Part shown: positions 61,982 to 64,000 of the stretch, piece after piece
How the letters are laid out: every line of letters starts with the position of its first letter
Position numbering within the stretch: the stretch's first letter is position 1
Assembly (NCBI GenBank): GCA_965116765.1
Contig: OZ220718.1
Location: 3,038,001-3,102,000, forward strand
From: JAJEEA01 sp965116765
GTDB lineage: Bacteria; Acidobacteriota; Vicinamibacteria; Vicinamibacterales; UBA8438
Direction: 5' to 3'
Length of the DNA: 64,000 bases
The notes under the pieces: generated by a model
What the model was told of the DNA's origin: nothing
What the model saw: only the letters and a program-made list of their open reading frames with translations
The model's database searches: none
Program-made: the position numbers and the translations under genes

Positions 61982-64000
61982 TCAGCCCGCCTCCAGGCCC
62001 ACGAGGACCGCGCGCAGGTCGGCCGGCGCGGCGGTCCGCAGGTCCGCCCACAGGTCGCCGACCTCGGCGAGTCGGTCGAAGATGTTCTCGATGTTGAAGT
62101 CCCTCGGTGAGAGGCCGGTCTTCAGGCCGTCGTGCACCTCGGCCCAGGTCAGCGGCGTCGAGACCCCCGCGAAGGGGCTGGCGCGGGCGCTGTAGGCGGC
62201 GGCGAGGGTCTTGCCGTAGATGTTCTGCAGGTAGTCGATGTAGACGGCGTCGGCGGCGCGCCGCTTGACCATGCGCTCGACGGTCGCGGCCCGCGGGTGG
62301 CGCGACGCGACGATGGTGGCGACGATCTGGCAGAAGATCATGCCCGCCTCGTAGGGCGTGCCCGGGGGCAGGGGGACGTAGATGTGCAGCCCCGAGGCGC
62401 CCGAGGTCTTGGCCAGGCACGGGACGCCGAGCCGTTCCAGCTCGTCGTGCAGCCAGCAGGCGACCTCGACGACCCGGCTGAACGGGGCCTCGGGCATCGG
62501 GTCGAGGTCGAGGGCGACCCAGTCCGCCTCGGCGATGTCCGGGAGCCGCGAGAACCAGGGGTCCTGCGAGATCACCGCGAGCTGCGCCATCCACGCCAGG
62601 GTCTGCAGGGTGCCGCCGATCAGGTAGGGCACGCCGGTGTCCTCGCGCTCGAGGCTCTCGCTCACCGTCACCACCCGGACGCCCTCGGGCAGCTCGTCGG
62701 GCGAGCGGTGCTGGTAGAACCACTTGCCGTCGATGCCGTTCGGGAAGCGCTTCATGACCAGCGGGCGGTCGGCGACGACGGGCAGCAGGTACGGCGACAT
62801 GCGCAGGTTGAAGCGCACGAGGTCGCCCTTGGTCAGCCCCGGCTCGGGCCAGAACACCTTGTGCAGGTTGCCCACCGGCACCGCGCTCCCGCCGGGCAGC
62901 CTGAGGACGCCGCGCTTCCGGCTCGACTCCAGCGCGCGCAACTGGTCGCACAGCGCGTCGACGGCGGGGTCGGGAACGGGCTTCGGCGGCGGCGCGGGCG
63001 CGCCCGCCGGTGCGCGTCCGGAGCGCGAAGACGGGCGCGTACCGCTGGCGCGCCCGCCGCGCGCACGGGGCGGGGCGCCGGCGGAGGTCTCGGCCGGTGG
63101 CGAACCGGAACCGCGGCGCGCACGGGGCGAGCGCGCGGCACGGGGCGTATGGGGCGAGCGCGCGGCGGCGGTCACGGCCCGGGTCGAGCCGGGAGCGCCC
63201 CCGCCGTCCTCCCGGCGCACGTCCTGCGGCGCGGTGTCCGCCCGCACCCCCAGGTAGACGGGATGGCGCAGCACCTCGTCGGCCGTCCAGCGCGTGAACT
63301 TCACCTCGACGACGAGGCTCGGCTCGACCCAGTGAGGCGCCTCGTTGGCCGGGGGCACCGCCGTGAACGGCGACTCGCCGGCCGCGATGGCGTGCAGGTG
63401 GGCGCCGATGGCGTCGAGGTCGGCCTGGGTGAATCCGGACCCCACGTGGCCGGCGTAGATCAGCCGCTGCGCCGTGCGCCGCGGGACGGCGGACAACGCG
63501 CGAGCCGGGGTCGCGGCGCGCCCGCGCGACGGCGGCCCGGCCCCGGTTCCGCCCGGGTAGTAGCCGACCAGCAGGGCGCCGAATCCGCTGCGCGACGAGC
63601 GGCCCTCGGTCCATCCCCCGACCACGAACTCCTGCCGCCGCACGAGCTTGAGCTTCCGCCACGCGGGGCTCCGGCGGCCCGACAGGTACTTCGACGCGGG
63701 GTCCTTCACGAGCAGCCCCTCCCAGTCGTCGGCCAGCGCCTCGGCGCGCAGGTCGACGCCGCCGCCGACCCGGCTCGGCACCACCCGCACCACCCCGTCG
63801 GCGTCCGGATCGAGGCGCTCGACGAGTCGGGCCCGGCGCTCGGTCAACGGCCGCGGGCGCAGGTCCTCCCGCCCGTCCCGGATCAGGTCGAACGCCATCA
63901 GCACGGCCGCGGTGTCGGGCGCGCGCGGGTGGGGCCGGCCGAACCGGTGCATGCGTCCCTGGAGGCGTTCGAACGGCAGCGCGCGTCCCCCGGCGTCGAC
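61982..64000 (-). CDS. ligD: LigD-type DNA ligase D, ligase and polymerase domains (5' end off window)
   Basis: This is the C-terminal 672 codons of a bacterial non-homologous end-joining ligase; the frame is open at base 64000. It enters inside the ATP-dependent ligase domain (ALPFERLQGRMHRFGRPHPR, then WEGLLVKDPASKYLSGRRSP and WRKLKLVRR, motifs IV-V), followed by the OB fold (RLIYAGHVGSGFTQADLDAI). After an Arg/Pro-rich linker of about 70 residues comes the archaeo-eukaryotic primase-type polymerase domain (PLVMKRFPNGIDGKWFYQHR, the catalytic region DWVALDLDP, and GASGLHIYVPL). Domain order here is ligase then polymerase; a phosphoesterase domain, if present, must be N-terminal and outside the window. 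It would work with Ku, not seen here. Confidence 0.92.
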   Translation of the reverse strand, partial: VDAGGRALPFERLQGRMHRFGRPHPRAPDTAAVLMAFDLIRDGREDLRPRPLTERRARLVERLDPDADGVVRVVPSRVGGGVDLRAEALADDWEGLLVKDPASKYLSGRRSPAWRKLKLVRRQEFVVGGWTEGRSSRSGFGALLVGYYPGGTGAGPPSRGRAATPARALSAVPRRTAQRLIYAGHVGSGFTQADLDAIGAHLHAIAAGESPFTAVPPANEAPHWVEPSLVVEVKFTRWTADEVLRHPVYLGVRADTAPQDVRREDGGGAPGSTRAVTAAARSPHTPRAARSPRARRGSGSPPAETSAGAPPRARGGRASGTRPSSRSGRAPAGAPAPPPKPVPDPAVDALCDQLRALESSRKRGVLRLPGGSAVPVGNLHKVFWPEPGLTKGDLVRFNLRMSPYLLPVVADRPLVMKRFPNGIDGKWFYQHRSPDELPEGVRVVTVSESLEREDTGVPYLIGGTLQTLAWMAQLAVISQDPWFSRLPDIAEADWVALDLDPMPEAPFSRVVEVACWLHDELERLGVPCLAKTSGASGLHIYVPLPPGTPYEAGMIFCQIVATIVASRHPRAATVERMVKRRAADAVYIDYLQNIYGKTLAAAYSARASPFAGVSTPLTWAEVHDGLKTGLSPRDFNIENIFDRLAEVGDLWADLRTAAPADLRAVLVGLEAG

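Noticed and set aside
61982..64000. Two separate genes, ligase and polymerase
   Set aside because: One uninterrupted frame with an Arg/Pro-rich linker joins the domains in an order known for LigD proteins.

Overview
The window is strongly GC-rich and looks like a chromosomal accessory region of an acidobacterium, probably of the Vicinamibacteria type. The evidence is the mix of paired secreted PQQ dehydrogenases, a DUF5916 beta-barrel protein, TonB receptors with carboxypeptidase-like N-termini, VCBS-repeat secreted proteins and a RsbU-type phosphatase. This assignment is inference from gene content; no rRNA is present. One tRNA-Arg (22922-22995) lies beside a decayed tyrosine recombinase, and relics of regulators, toxins, receptors and kinases are scattered from 17 to 45 kb, so the region has been rearranged repeatedly.

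1-10.2 kb: the start of an RND pump gene, then a complete RiPP locus on the minus strand. It has two short precursors of the nitrile-hydratase-leader-peptide (NHLP) family, a covalent-FAD-type oxidase, an uncharacterised 397-residue protein, and the three-part NHLM exporter (HlyD protein, C39-peptidase ABC transporter, second ABC transporter). After the double-glycine site the predicted core peptides are only AAPWWW and HHEGSPW, both ending in Pro-Trp(n). This is the best candidate for an undescribed product. A LuxR-type regulator (11025-12161) faces it, with three copies of a sequence box between them.

12-30 kb: two PQQ dehydrogenases (one with a frameshift, one fused to cytochrome c and a SnoaL-like domain), an NCS2 permease with an added C-terminal domain, the DUF5916 protein, the tRNA and integrase relic, a secreted protein of unknown role, a RsbU-like phosphatase, a decayed TonB receptor and a VCBS-repeat protein.

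30-48.4 kb: a second biosynthetic locus. A type III polyketide synthase, an ICMT-like methyltransferase and a GPP34-cytochrome P450 fusion form a tight operon (37962-41605), bracketed by two near-identical TonB receptors (32152-34908 and 42083-44842). A LuxR-type regulator (35130-36266) and three copies of an AT-richer promoter module with attached luxR debris show that a regulator/promoter/PKS unit was duplicated and partly lost. A second NCS2 permease and a third LuxR regulator follow.

49-57.4 kb: a tightly packed operon of a small membrane protein, a second GPP34-P450 fusion and a full RND efflux system (permease, outer-membrane lipoprotein, adaptor). GPP34 is the fold of Golgi phosphoprotein 3, and its fusion to P450 in two operons suggests membrane-docked oxidation of lipid-like products, one made by the PKS and one coupled to export. 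57.4-64 kb: a phosphotransferase, a DHA2-type MFS exporter, a PHB-depolymerase-like esterase and the C-terminal two thirds of a LigD-type DNA ligase that runs off the window.
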